Below, piece by piece: positions 42,026 through 51,652 of a stretch of DNA of 55,397 nucleotides. The stretch lies in the NCBI GenBank assembly GCA_039819065.1, contig JBCBSS010000031.1, positions 1-55,397 of the forward strand. The letters are read 5' to 3'. How positions within the stretch are numbered: position 1 is the first letter of the stretch; each line of letters opens with the position of its first letter. The position numbers and the translations under genes were made by a program. The DNA is from JBCBSS01 sp039819065. Its GTDB lineage: Bacteria; Bacteroidota; Bacteroidia; Cytophagales; Cyclobacteriaceae. The notes under the pieces were generated by a model, which was not told the origin of the DNA, searched no databases, and saw only the letters and a program-made list of their open reading frames with translations.

Positions 42026-43342
42026 TTACTCCATCATGGCCTTTGGGGTACAGTAAGTGATGATCGCGTCCTTAATGCCTTGAAAGATGAGCTCAAACCG
42101 TTGTTCGTCTTCTTCCAATAAGGTAATCCGGAAACCATTTAGCTCTGAATGAAAAGAACTAAGGGGTACGACGCAAATCCCTTTTGTCGCCAACATAGTG
42201 TATACAAACCGTTGGTCAGGCTTTAGGTTTTTGCTGAGCCAGTTTTTCAAAATGGAAGCCACTTGCTCATCGGTTACATCAGGGCTTTGGTCAGGGTTAA
42301 TCGCCTCCGATTTAAATACGATGGTGTTATAAAAGGCTCCATTACTTGGTACGAAGATCACTTCGGACATATCACCAAAGATCTCAGCTAGTCGGCGATT
42401 CTTTCTGGCAATGTTATCATTGCGCTCATCCAGGTAGCTTTGATATCGCTCGTCAGATAGTATGAGGGGTATCGCTTTTTGAGGAAGGGTTGTAGAACAG
42501 ACTTCTACCATTTTTGCATCTTCCAACGCAGCACAAAAGCGATCGAACTCAGGATTACTGTGTCTGTTGTAAAACTCCATCCAGCCGCAACGTGCGCCCG
42601 GCCATGGCAACTCTTTGGAGATTCCTTTAAGGGCGATGCCTGGCACTTCTTTGATCACCTTGGCCAAGGAGCAGGTCTTTTCTTCTCCAAAACAAAGGTT
42701 GGCATATATCTCGTCACTGATCAATATCAAGTTATATTCCCGAGCCAGATCAACCATCCTTTTCAGGTATGATTCTGGGTATACCATACCTGTTGGGTTA
42801 TCAGGGTTGATGATCAAAATGCCCACCACATTCGGATTGTATTTGATCTTGTTGTGAAGATCATCGAGGTCAGGGTACCAGTTATTCTCCGGGTCCAGGC
42901 GATAAGTAAGCGGTTCACTATTGGCATGTGCCGCTTCAGATGAAGAATGTGTAGAATAGGCAGGAGACGGGCCTATAATTCTAGAGGAGGGCGGTAAAAA
43001 CTGATAAAGCTTGGCGATGGCATCTCCTAGTCCATTGAAAAACAGAATATCCTCAGCGGTAATAGTCACTCCGCCATCTGCATTGGTACGCTCCGCCAGA
43101 AAGTTACGTGTCTCCAAAACTCCTTTCGAATCGCAATAGCCATAAGTAGTGTCGTCGTGAACGAGGTCTGCTACAATTTCTTTGATCCATTCGGGTACGA
43201 CAGCGCGTTTCTGGATAGGGTCGCCGATATTTTCCCAATATATCTCTCGGCCAATAGCTTCTAATTGACGTCCTTTTTTAACAATCTCCCTAATCTCATA
43301 TTCCAGGCGAAGTGCTCCTTCATTTAATAATCGCTGACGCAT
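42026..43342 (-). CDS. Class I/II PLP-dependent aminotransferase
   Basis: A 438-residue fold-type I aminotransferase. The PLP lysine lies in GISKELPWPGARCGWMEF, the Asp that holds the pyridine nitrogen in LILISDEIYANL, and the Asn in INPDNPTGMVYP. The N-terminal segment (REIVKKGRQLEAIGREIYWENIGDP) is of the alanine/aspartate aminotransferase kind. The amino donor cannot be set by eye. It is a single gene; a terminator for another minus-strand transcript lies 49 bp upstream of its start. Confidence 0.93.
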   Translation of the reverse strand: MRQRLLNEGALRLEYEIREIVKKGRQLEAIGREIYWENIGDPIQKRAVVPEWIKEIVADLVHDDTTYGYCDSKGVLETRNFLAERTNADGGVTITAEDILFFNGLGDAIAKLYQFLPPSSRIIGPSPAYSTHSSSEAAHANSEPLTYRLDPENNWYPDLDDLHNKIKYNPNVVGILIINPDNPTGMVYPESYLKRMVDLAREYNLILISDEIYANLCFGEEKTCSLAKVIKEVPGIALKGISKELPWPGARCGWMEFYNRHSNPEFDRFCAALEDAKMVEVCSTTLPQKAIPLILSDERYQSYLDERNDNIARKNRRLAEIFGDMSEVIFVPSNGAFYNTIVFKSEAINPDQSPDVTDEQVASILKNWLSKNLKPDQRFVYTMLATKGICVVPLSSFHSELNGFRITLLEEDEQRFELIFQGIKDAIITYCTPKAMME

Positions 43343-44189
43343 GGCCGTTTATTTTTTCTGCTAAGTTCGCTATGCTGTATAAATAAAAAAACCAGGTATC
43401 CGTTCGATGACCTGGTATATTGGGAATTAATCGGGCGTTATACTTTTTGTCAAATTTCAAGTGCTGCTGTATCAGATTCAATGGGTGTATTTTCCAGACC
43501 ATGATCTGACACAACAGCTCTAATACTTTTCACACCGCAACAAGGTATTTAATGATTTGATGTGAGTACTGACATAAATGATGATCATCAAAAGTTTGTC
43601 TTAAACCAAAACACTTCTAAGTGATATACACATCAACTTTATCGGTAATTTATTCTGTCAGTACTATGTCACACAAAATTAAATTGGGCTTGTTGCAATG
43701 ATTTAGAATATAATTTGTAAGGTTAATTTTCTACGAAAAAAGGAATCCTTTCAATTCCTTCCAAATATCTGGGCTCATATTTTCCATCATAATCTGCCAT
43801 TTACTGCAAAATGAAGGCTTTTTGGCTGATCTGAAATCAAAAAACAGCCCATTTTATTGAAAATTTTTAAACGCCAACGATTGCTAAATTTTGTGTAATG
43901 AGGATTTTGAAATTTTAGGACGCGTAAACTTCGAATATTGTATTTTTTCTTCTGCCTAATTCAGTTGTGCGCTAAAGTTTTATACTTTATGGATAAAGTA
44001 CAAATCAGGTTCATTAGTCAGCGTACTCATTATCAATGAACTATAAGTTGAGGTAGCATCAAAAGCCACGTGTCATGGTCAACGTTCATATTCAAAGACA
44101 ATCACACAGGCATGAAGGATTACAGGTCGCTATTCCGTGACTTCTGACCCAAAAGGACTATTTTTAGCCGAAAGGTCCTATGTTAATCC
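43343..44189. other. Gene-free A+T-rich region
   Basis: An 847-bp stretch with no supported gene. It holds a clear minus-strand terminator (43391-43416), which implies a transcript from the right. A frame of up to 56 codons without ATG (stop at 43450-43452; GTG at 43531-43533) precedes that terminator but has no recognisable family. The rest is A+T-rich, with the M14 peptidase promoter expected near its right end. Confidence 0.6.
43391..43416 (-). terminator. Rho-independent terminator of an unidentified minus-strand transcript
   Basis: Arms ACCAGGT (43391-43397) and ACCTGGT (43410-43416) with extra ATC/GAT pairing; on the minus strand it is followed by TTTTTTTATTT. It lies upstream of the aminotransferase start, so it ends something transcribed from the gene-free region to its right. 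Confidence 0.8.
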
Positions 44190-46760
44190 ATGTTTATGAA
44201 GTCATTATTACTTAAAGTCTTACTTTTTGTTGCTTGCTTGATGCCTATTTTGGCAATGGCTCAAAACGGTTATTTCTTTCCAGCAGGTACTTCCTTTGAC
44301 AGTAGTGTTCCCTCCCCCCGTCAGTTTTTGGGCTATGATATCGGGGATTTTCACACCAGACATGACCGTATAGTGTCTTACATGGAGACACTAGCTCAAA
44401 ATTCCAACAAAGTGCATATTCAGCAGATTGGTTTTACGTACGAGCGTAGACCTCAAGTAATACTAACTATTACTGCTCCTGAAAATTATGCACGTTTGGA
44501 AGAGGTTAGGACAGCACACCTCGATCTTTGTGACCCTTCTAAACCTGAGCCTTCGCTAAATGACATGCCTGTTATTGTTCATTTGGGGTATAGTGTTCAC
44601 GGCAACGAGCCATCCACCAGCGAAGCGGCTATGCTTATCGCATACTATCTGACCGCAGCACAAGGGCCTGAAGTAGAGGAGTTTCTAAAGAGCGCTATCA
44701 TATTCATAGATCCAGTACTAAATCCCGACGGAAGGGACAGGCATACTTCTTGGGTCAACTCACATCGCGGCGAACCATTAGTAGCAGACGCTTTGGATAG
44801 AGAACATAATGAGGCCTGGCCTTCCGGTAGAACTAACCATTATTGGTTTGACTTAAACAGGGATTGGCTGCCTTTGGTACATGTAGAAAGCAAAAATCGC
44901 ATGGCTTTCTATCACAATTGGCTACCTAACGTGGTGACTGACTACCACGAAATGGGTACCAATAGCACTTATTTCTTTGAGCCCACAGAACCTTATGGGT
45001 CAGAAAATCCTGTGGTACCGCGTAGCAATTACGAAGGGCTTAATAATTTATTTGCCAAGTATTATGTGGAGGCCCTCGATGAGATGGGTTCACTATACTT
45101 TACTAAAGAGGTATTCGACAACTCCTATCCGGGTTATGGTTCTACCTACCCTGATATACAAGGTGGCTTGGGTATGGTATTCGAACAGGCCAGTTCAAGG
45201 GGTCATCTTCAGAATACAACTACTAAGCCCCTGACCTTCCCTTTTACCATAAGAAATCATCTAAGAACAAGCTTAGCTACAGTAAAAGCTTCGGTGGAGA
45301 ACCATGAAAAACTACTCAAACATCAACGAGACTTTTTCAAGTCGGCCAGCAATGAAGGCAAGCGCAGTGCTGTCAAAGGCTATGTATTTGGCGATGAAAA
45401 TGACAAGAACAGAACCAAGGCCTTCTTGGAACTGATGCTTAGGCATCGCATTAAGACCTATGAATTGAATCGAGAGCTAAAACTGTCTGGTAGTACTTTC
45501 AAACCCGGCCATGCTTTCGTGGTTCCTACCGACCAGCCTCAATATCGTATGGTGCGCAGTATGTTTGAAAAGGTGACGTCTTTCCATGATAGTGTTTTCT
45601 ACGACGCTTCTTCCTGGACTATGTCCCTGGCTTATGGCATGCCACATGCAGAAATACGCTCTGGCTTATCGCTAGGTAAGGAAATGGGCTTTGAAGATAT
45701 GGAAACTAAGATTGCCCCTGTGGTAGAGGCTTCGTATGCTTATGTATTCGAATGGAGCGATTATAATGCACCAAAAGCGTTGTATCACTTGATCGACAAA
45801 GGTGTATTTGCGAAAGCGGCTTTCAAACCATTTACCATCAATACAACTAAAGGCTCCCAAAACTTCGGTTATGGTTCCATAGTGATACCGGTGGCTGATC
45901 AAAACATTTCCAAGGACCAGTTATTGGGTATGATGCAGGAAACATCATCCTTGACCATGGTTAATGTTCACAGTGTCAATTCAGGATACAGCTTACAGGG
46001 TATTGATTTGGGCAGCGGTAACATGAGAACCATCCAAAAACCTAAGGTGTGCATGTTGATTGGTGACGGCATTTCTTCCTATGAAGCTGGTGAAGTTTGG
46101 TTTGTACTGGACCACAAGCTGAATATGCCTGTCACTAAGGTTGATGTTACCGACTTTCGCAGGGTCGATTTAAATCAGTTCAATACCCTTGTACTGGTTT
46201 CTGGCAATTACAATTTCCTTAGCGATGGTCAGGTCAATAGCATTAAGCAGTGGGTGCGCCAGGGGGGAACATTAGTGACACAAAGAACGGCTACGCAATG
46301 GGCGGTGAGAAAGGGCTTGACCAGTGAAAGTTTGAAGTCGAAGAAAGAAACCAAAGCGCCGAGAAGAAACTATGCTGATGCTCGCGAATACATCGGTGCT
46401 AAAGCCATCGGAGGTTCTATTTACCAGACCGATCTGGATATTACTCACCCACTTGGGTTTGGCTATAAGAATAGAGACCTTTCTGTATATCGCAACCATA
46501 CCGTATTTCTTGAGCCTAGTAAAAACCCATACAGCACTGTGGTAAAATACACTGCCAATCCTCTCCAAGGGGGCTACATTCATGCTGACAACCTAGATAT
46601 CATCAAGAATTCTGCATCACTTTTGGTAAGCGGCCAAGGTCGTGGTAGGGTTGTTCTTTTTGCTGACAATCCGAACTTCAGGGGTTTCTGGTATGGAACC
46701 AACAAGTTGTTTTACAATGCCCTATTCTTTGGTTCGCATATCAGTGTGCCGGGAAGATAA
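44190..46760 (+). CDS. Secreted M14-family zinc carboxypeptidase
   Basis: An 856-residue exported peptidase (signal about 1-24, ending ILAMAQ). The M14 domain has zinc ligands H137 and E140 (VHGNEPSTSE) and H253 (TDYHEMGTN), with the catalytic Glu at E332 (GLGMVFEQASSRGH). The C-terminal about 350 residues contain a class I glutamine-amidotransferase-like fold (LVLVSGNYNFLSDGQVNSIKQWVRQGG), a common architecture in Bacteroidota. It degrades proteins or peptides in the periplasm or outside the cell. An alternative ATG lies two codons in. Confidence 0.94.
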   Translation: MFMKSLLLKVLLFVACLMPILAMAQNGYFFPAGTSFDSSVPSPRQFLGYDIGDFHTRHDRIVSYMETLAQNSNKVHIQQIGFTYERRPQVILTITAPENYARLEEVRTAHLDLCDPSKPEPSLNDMPVIVHLGYSVHGNEPSTSEAAMLIAYYLTAAQGPEVEEFLKSAIIFIDPVLNPDGRDRHTSWVNSHRGEPLVADALDREHNEAWPSGRTNHYWFDLNRDWLPLVHVESKNRMAFYHNWLPNVVTDYHEMGTNSTYFFEPTEPYGSENPVVPRSNYEGLNNLFAKYYVEALDEMGSLYFTKEVFDNSYPGYGSTYPDIQGGLGMVFEQASSRGHLQNTTTKPLTFPFTIRNHLRTSLATVKASVENHEKLLKHQRDFFKSASNEGKRSAVKGYVFGDENDKNRTKAFLELMLRHRIKTYELNRELKLSGSTFKPGHAFVVPTDQPQYRMVRSMFEKVTSFHDSVFYDASSWTMSLAYGMPHAEIRSGLSLGKEMGFEDMETKIAPVVEASYAYVFEWSDYNAPKALYHLIDKGVFAKAAFKPFTINTTKGSQNFGYGSIVIPVADQNISKDQLLGMMQETSSLTMVNVHSVNSGYSLQGIDLGSGNMRTIQKPKVCMLIGDGISSYEAGEVWFVLDHKLNMPVTKVDVTDFRRVDLNQFNTLVLVSGNYNFLSDGQVNSIKQWVRQGGTLVTQRTATQWAVRKGLTSESLKSKKETKAPRRNYADAREYIGAKAIGGSIYQTDLDITHPLGFGYKNRDLSVYRNHTVFLEPSKNPYSTVVKYTANPLQGGYIHADNLDIIKNSASLLVSGQGRGRVVLFADNPNFRGFWYGTNKLFYNALFFGSHISVPGR

Positions 46761-46762
46761 GT

Positions 46763-46806
46763 CGAGGTTTGATGATGTGATTTTATGATGGTTTGATAAT
46801 CCGATG
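46763..46806. repeat. ATGAT-rich low-complexity repeat
   Basis: TTTGATGATGTGATTTTATG followed by ATGGTTTGATAATCCGATG. Similar stretches precede both MITE-like copies (about 25235-25278 and 25482-25515). All lie between genes. Confidence 0.55.
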
Positions 46807-46929
46807 ATCAATCCGTAGACCTTGATAGACCCAATATTGGTCAAGGAGGCCGCTTGCATGGTTAGTCAAACACGCTTAACTTGATTAGGGTATGCTTAGT
46901 GTTCTATGCCCGAATCAAAATCACATGCT

Positions 46930-47379
46930 ATGAAGAAGATATTGACGCTAATCTTGATTACCTTGATATTCAGTTGCCAGACTGATAAATCAAAGCAAAT
47001 GAACGAGGAACGTAAACTTATCATAGAAAACTACATTAAAGCCTATAATGGCTTCGATATCGACGGTATGGTCAAGGACTTGGATAAAGCTGTGGTGTTT
47101 GAGAACGTAACTAATGGCGAGGTCGATCTGACCACAAATGGTGTTGAGGAGTTCAGGAAGCAGGCCGAATCTGCCACGGCGTACTTTAGGGAGCGGGAGC
47201 AATCTGTACAATCATGGGATTTTAAGGAAAATGAAATCATCGTAGATATTGCCTACAAAGCCATTCTGGCCATAGAGCTGCCTAACGGCATGAAACCTGG
47301 CGACACACTCGAATTGAAAGGGCAGTCTGTCTTCACGTTTAAGGATGGAAAGGTGGTGAAGATTCAGGATAGGAGCTAG
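46930..47379 (+). CDS. Small lipoprotein with an NTF2/SnoaL-like domain
   Basis: A 149-residue lipoprotein from the chosen start MKKILTLILITLIFSC; an ATG 24 bp upstream would put eight polar residues ahead of the signal. The mature part has an NTF2-like fold (IENYIKAYNGFDIDGMVKDLDKAVVFENV and LKGQSVFTFKDGKVVKIQD). Members bind small molecules or act as isomerases; no catalytic set is recognisable. It follows the M14 gene by 169 bp on the same strand. Confidence 0.85.
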   Translation: MKKILTLILITLIFSCQTDKSKQMNEERKLIIENYIKAYNGFDIDGMVKDLDKAVVFENVTNGEVDLTTNGVEEFRKQAESATAYFREREQSVQSWDFKENEIIVDIAYKAILAIELPNGMKPGDTLELKGQSVFTFKDGKVVKIQDRS

Positions 47380-47382
47380 GAT

Positions 47383-47812
47383 TTTAGACATAAGTAGAAA
47401 GACAAAAGAGGTAAGGCTGATCTTCTGGCTATCATTGCGATCGGTCAGTGGACGGAAAGGGTCTAGGTACGACAAAGCCATCTGGGAGAAGTTGGAAGTT
47501 AGAAGCTGGAAATAAATAGAAATAGGTAGAAGTAAATAGAAATAAGTAACTACGGTTATGTTATTGAAATGACACGCTATGGCTAAGATTCTACACAAAT
47601 AAATGTAAAGAGCAATGGCTTACATCATTTCAAATATGTTGTCGAGCCATTCTGGCTGTCCCCCGCTGGCGGGGGTAGGGGGTGGACGGAAAGTAATTAG
47701 ATTACTCTAAGTAATCTAATTACTCAGAAGATCGGAGCACTACCAACCGTAAATCCACAAACGACGGCTGAAAATGAGATTCCCCGGATTTCTCCTTCGT
47801 CGAAACTGTGGA
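47383..47812. repeat. About 400-bp non-coding repeat, copy B (inverted to 23113-23516)
   Basis: Reverse-complement match of copy A. It contains GAAGTTGGAAGTTAGAAGC, ATGTTATTGAAATGACAC, GGCTAAGATTCTAC, GCTGTCCCCCGCTGGCGGGGG (47656 on), a perfect 15-bp stem AGTAATTAGATTACT/complement (47692-47724) and GGCTGAAAATGAGAT. It fills the gap between two convergent genes; together with a few flanking bases it accounts for the 477-bp gene-free stretch. Confidence 0.75.
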
Positions 47813-47856
47813 ATGACGACAGTGGCGACTTTCGCCATGTCCATTGCAGGTTCTCC

Positions 47857-48861
47857 TTAGTTAACAATCAATATCTTTCCTTTTTGCTGATTGCTTTGCA
47901 TATAGCGATAGGCATCCTGAATCTGGTCTAGTGTGAATTTGCGGTCTAAGACTGGGGTGAAAACACCTTCTTCCAACCCTTCCAGCAGTACTTTCTGGGC
48001 TTCAGCGAATCGATCTTCATGCTGTAGCATGTGAAATACCAAATGTACCCCGGAGATCTTCAGACCTTTGACTAACATAGGGAAAAGCGGTAATGGTGCT
48101 CCTAAATCATAAGACAATGCCCCATAGAGCACAATGTTGGCTTCTATTGCAGCGGCTTCGGCGATATCTCCTAACATGGCTCCGGCAACAGGGTCAAAGG
48201 CGATATCAAAACCCTTTTGCCTGGTGATCTTGTGTACTTCTTCTGATAAGCTTTCGGTCTCCGTCACGATCACGAAGTCAGCTCCCTGAGCCAATAGGAA
48301 TGCTCTCTTTTCTGTGGTACGGGTAGTGGCGATAACGGTGGCACCATAATACTTGGCCAACTGGATAGCGGCGATACCTACACCAGAGCTTGCTGCTGTG
48401 ATCAGCACTGTTTTCTTTTCTCCTCGCTTCAAACCTCCTCTCATGACGAGACCGGCATAGCTGGTAGCGTAAGTCATCCAGAATGAAGCAGCTTCCTCGA
48501 AAGAAATAGACTGAGGTTTGGCAATCACAGCTTCTCTAGGAACTAGTGCATACTCGCCAACATAGCCATATTCGTAGGGCATAATGTTTGGCGTGAGGCA
48601 CACTTCGTCACCCAGACGGAATTCACTCACGCCCGAGCCAATGCTCTCTACAATACCAGAAGCTTCGAGCCCCACTTTGGATGGGAACTGAGGCTGGAAA
48701 AGGTATTGTCCTTGAAAGAAAAGCAGCTCTGCCTGATTCAGCCCACAGGCCTTTATCCTGACTACTAATTCATTCTCACCTGGTGAGGGTATTTCCTGTT
48801 CTCTCAATTGGAGCACCTCTGGCCCTCCAATTTCGTCAAATTCTACCGTTTTCATCATCAT
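47857..48861 (-). CDS. Zinc-independent quinone oxidoreductase-like alcohol dehydrogenase family protein
   Basis: A 334-residue MDR-superfamily oxidoreductase. The N-terminal GroES-like part has LKACGLNQAELLFFQGQY and VGLEASGIVESIGSGV; the NADPH-binding Rossmann part has VLITAASSGVGIAAIQLAKYYGATVIATTRT. Zinc-binding Cys/His residues are absent, as in quinone oxidoreductases. It reduces quinones or enones with NADPH; the substrate is unknown. It is the last gene of the operon led by the sigma factor and overlaps the lipoprotein gene by 1 bp. Confidence 0.92.
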   Translation of the reverse strand: MMMKTVEFDEIGGPEVLQLREQEIPSPGENELVVRIKACGLNQAELLFFQGQYLFQPQFPSKVGLEASGIVESIGSGVSEFRLGDEVCLTPNIMPYEYGYVGEYALVPREAVIAKPQSISFEEAASFWMTYATSYAGLVMRGGLKRGEKKTVLITAASSGVGIAAIQLAKYYGATVIATTRTTEKRAFLLAQGADFVIVTETESLSEEVHKITRQKGFDIAFDPVAGAMLGDIAEAAAIEANIVLYGALSYDLGAPLPLFPMLVKGLKISGVHLVFHMLQHEDRFAEAQKVLLEGLEEGVFTPVLDRKFTLDQIQDAYRYMQSNQQKGKILIVN

Positions 48862-49751
48862 TATTTTCGTGTGGTTGGTTTGGCATCTCCATACTCTTTC
48901 AAGTCCTTGAAAGGCTTGATCTCATCGATTGGAAATGTGTTAAAGGCGTAATCTTTAAAAGTGAGGCGGTAAACGTGTCTTTTCTCTTTCTTTGGAGCAA
49001 GCAATTGGATCACAATATCAGACGGCAACATCATACCCGGGTCGGTTTTGACGCGGTTATTAAACCTTACCGTTCCGACCGCCATGCTCTTGGGGAAAGG
49101 CACAAAGAAATCCCGAATGGTCAAGTGGGACAAGTCTACAAACTTAGTCTCCTGGTTGATATACAACAGCCATTGGTCGTGCTCCTTATGAGGTTCTGGC
49201 TTATCCCAGCTTACGAAAACGAGGTCATACATCTGTCCTTCAAATTCCTTCGATCCGGCATAGGTGATGATGTCGGCATTGAGCAAACGATATGGCGTTT
49301 CGAGGATATAGTGAAAGGTAGCCAGTCCCCATGACCTTCTGGCATCTTTGGTTTGTTCGGCTTCAGTGCTGGGTTTTTCACAGTAGGTTTCCCAGGACTG
49401 TAAGCCGAAAGTATATCCTTCCTTTCTGCCGGCTAAGTATTCAGCTTGCCCGTCAAAAGACCCTACCTGAAAACGAAAACGCAAAGGCTTGTTTCTAGCA
49501 CCCGGAAAAGAATGCATAGGCATAGTATTCCAGGGAAAACGCCAGTAGAATTGCGCTGTCGTTTCATAGGTTTCTACCGTTGCGAATTTGTCATAGCCCA
49601 TCGCCTTGATCGACTCTTCTAATAACGCTTGCCCTTTTTGTTGATCACTGGCATTTATTCGACCTGATTTCAGTTGATCGGGCCGCACATCAGCCATTTT
49701 ACAGGCCTGCAAAAGACCGATGATCAAGATTATCAATAGTGTGTTTCTCAT
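48861..49751 (-). CDS. Lipoprotein of unknown function
   Basis: A 296-residue protein from the chosen start MRNTLLIILIIGLLQAC, which gives a lipobox (LLQAC, Cys17); an upstream ATG would run into the preceding gene. The mature part is soluble and rich in Trp and Tyr, with EESIKAMGYDKFATVETYETTAQF at its start, which recalls outer-membrane lipoprotein-sorting folds (LolA-like). I do not recognise a named family with confidence. It starts 2 bp after the dehalogenase-like gene, so they are co-expressed. Confidence 0.78.
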   Translation of the reverse strand: MRNTLLIILIIGLLQACKMADVRPDQLKSGRINASDQQKGQALLEESIKAMGYDKFATVETYETTAQFYWRFPWNTMPMHSFPGARNKPLRFRFQVGSFDGQAEYLAGRKEGYTFGLQSWETYCEKPSTEAEQTKDARRSWGLATFHYILETPYRLLNADIITYAGSKEFEGQMYDLVFVSWDKPEPHKEHDQWLLYINQETKFVDLSHLTIRDFFVPFPKSMAVGTVRFNNRVKTDPGMMLPSDIVIQLLAPKKEKRHVYRLTFKDYAFNTFPIDEIKPFKDLKEYGDAKPTTRK

Positions 49752-49753
49752 CT

Positions 49754-50725
49754 TTAAGGTTTGGTTATTTGTACTTTGAATTTTCTGGAGTACCAATCGG
49801 CAATACCAGCTCCGATCTCGTGTGGGTATTGCTCCTGGATATAGTGCTTCCCTTTGCCCAGGTAAACCGTCTCCAGGTTCTTCCAGGTAGATTTGATCTC
49901 CTCCGCTTCTTTCTTCTTGATGATCATACCGGGCTTTACATGGAACATGAGCTTGGGCATGGTTGACGTAGGGTTGTACTCAGAGTAGGATCGAATGACC
50001 CTGGTGCTGAATTCTGGCTCTCCGCCAATGGCGATTTGGGTAGGCCAAACGCGGACGGGTTTTCTATCCGCCTTATTGAGATAGGGGGCTCTGTAGTAGT
50101 CCATTTCTTCCTTGGTCAGCTTTCTACCTGCCATCATAGGAATGAACTTTTCCACGAAGAAATTCTTCTCTACGATCATCTTATGACCCTTTTTGGGATG
50201 TCGGAAGCGTTTGAAGATAAACCGCTCGATGAGGTTGGCATCGTTCCATTCTATAGGTCGGGCAATGGCCTCAAAGAATACAATGCCGGCTACATTATCA
50301 CGATGGCGGTTGGCATAATGGAAGCCTATACCGGAGCCCCAATCCTGAATGACCAGAATGATGTTTTTCAGATCCATTCTGGAGATGAACTCATCCATAT
50401 ACTTGATGTGGTCTTCGAAGGTGTAGTCAATGTCTGGTTTACCCGACTTACCCATACCGATGAGGTCTGGGGCAATGACCCTTCCGTGATCGGTCAGGTA
50501 GGGGATGATATTCCTCCACAAATAATTGGAGGTTGGATTGCCATGTAGCAATAGAAATGTGTGTTCCCCATTGGGGTCACCTTCGTCTACATAATGGATC
50601 TTCGATGCCAGCACTTCCAGGTAATGGGATTGGTAAGGGAATGCGGCTGATATCGGCTTTTTGGTTTGGCCAAAGGATACTGCTGTTGCCATAATACAAT
50701 AGATTATTGTCAATGAAAATTTCAT
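49754..50725 (-). CDS. Exported haloalkane dehalogenase-like alpha/beta hydrolase
   Basis: A 323-residue protein with a signal peptide (1-20, ending VSFGQ). It has the full catalytic pentad of haloalkane dehalogenase subfamily II: nucleophile D128 and halide-binding W129 (VIQDWGSGIG), second halide ligand N63 (LLHGNPTSNYLWR), acid E152 (VFFEAIARPIEW, placed as in DhaA) and base H294 (GKGKHYIQEQYP). It should split carbon-halogen bonds by hydrolysis, or else act as an epoxide or ester hydrolase. A periplasmic location is unusual for this family. It is 45 bp downstream of the interrupted sigma gene. Confidence 0.85.
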   Translation of the reverse strand: MKFSLTIIYCIMATAVSFGQTKKPISAAFPYQSHYLEVLASKIHYVDEGDPNGEHTFLLLHGNPTSNYLWRNIIPYLTDHGRVIAPDLIGMGKSGKPDIDYTFEDHIKYMDEFISRMDLKNIILVIQDWGSGIGFHYANRHRDNVAGIVFFEAIARPIEWNDANLIERFIFKRFRHPKKGHKMIVEKNFFVEKFIPMMAGRKLTKEEMDYYRAPYLNKADRKPVRVWPTQIAIGGEPEFSTRVIRSYSEYNPTSTMPKLMFHVKPGMIIKKKEAEEIKSTWKNLETVYLGKGKHYIQEQYPHEIGAGIADWYSRKFKVQITKP

Positions 50726-50770
50726 GTGTGTTTAGAATGGGTATGTAAATGCGAGAATTGGGCAGGATAA

Positions 50771-51652
50771 TCAGATATCCATGATCTCCTTGAGGTTCTT
50801 GTCACCCAAGACAGTGCTCAGCACTTCATCGGCTGGTTGCGGTTCTTTCATAGGGTGATCATGGTAGAGCTTGGCATGAACACTATCCACACTGATCTGT
50901 AGGTCGTGCATATTGTTTTCCGTGTAAGCTTCTATCCGATGCTTGAAGCCATGATCCCAGATGAGTGCTTCAGGATCGACTATGCCTCTATCGATGAAGC
51001 CTTTGGTTTTCTTTTTACACCGACAGGGGTTGTCCTTGTTCACCAGTCCGCACTTATCGTTCATCCACTGGTACAGCTCCTGACGGATGCGGCTTAGCTT
51101 CTTTCGGAAGTTTTCTTTGCTGATGTCGAATATCTCAGCGCCAAGGTTGTGGTCGATTTGGAAAACTTCTCCCACCACGTAGACCAAACGTTGCTCACGG
51201 GACAGGCACATTAACATGCCAGTAGTGCACTTGATCTTGGCCTCTTCGGTGTAGGGGTGATCTTCTTCGGCTATTTCCGGTATGTCTTCGTCGGGGATTT
51301 CTGCTATGAAATCGAAGAACTGGTTAAAGGAGTGTATTCTTTGTTCCGCGCTGGATTTTTTGTGATCTAGAATGTGGTTGAACGCGACCCTGTAAAGCCA
51401 TGCCCGAAAGTCTCCTTTTTCCGGATCATATTTGGACAGGTTGGTAGTGATCTTGATGAGTATATCCTATGTAAGGTCTTTGGCTTTTTCAACATCGGCC
51501 AGCATTTTAATAGCGACGTTATAGATAAAGGCATTGTGCGCTTCCAATAATCGGTTGAGGGCCTTACGGTCACCTTCGAGAGCAAGCGCCACTAGCTGCT
51601 TGTCATTGTCAGCTTCGTATTTTTCGCTTAATGGGTTTTTGTCTTGTAACAT
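50771..51652 (-). pseudogene. Sigma-70 family factor interrupted by an in-frame amber codon
   Basis: The frame reads from ATG at 51652 as a sigma factor (AKDLT), meets TAG at 51467-51469, and continues in the same frame as DILIKITTNLSKYD..GDFRAWLYRVAFNHILDHKK to a stop at 50771. Without the TAG it would be 293 residues. The motif DLT-x-DILIKI normally has Gln at the stop, so one C-to-T change (CAG to TAG) explains it. Region 4 (LSREQRLVYVVGEVF..ISKENFRKKLSRIRQEL) is intact, followed by a cysteine motif (NPCRCKKKTKGFIDRG) and a C-terminal extension. A true loss, suppression or sequencing error are all possible. It leads the dehalogenase-like operon. Confidence 0.85.

Noticed and set aside
39851..42056. 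Antisense frames opposite phosphofructokinase (39851-40294, minus) and the ROK kinase (41577-42056, plus)
   Set aside because: Both are mirror frames of well conserved enzymes and carry no motif of their own.
43450..43620. Short minus-strand frame before the orphan terminator
   Set aside because: No ATG, only a GTG giving 27 codons, and no similarity that I recognise. Kept only as part of the terminator finding.
48783..50548. Two plus-strand open frames of 183 and 170 codons (48783-49334 and 50036-50548)
   Set aside because: They lie opposite the lipoprotein and dehalogenase genes, which have clear motifs and tight operon spacing. Their translations show no recognisable domain.
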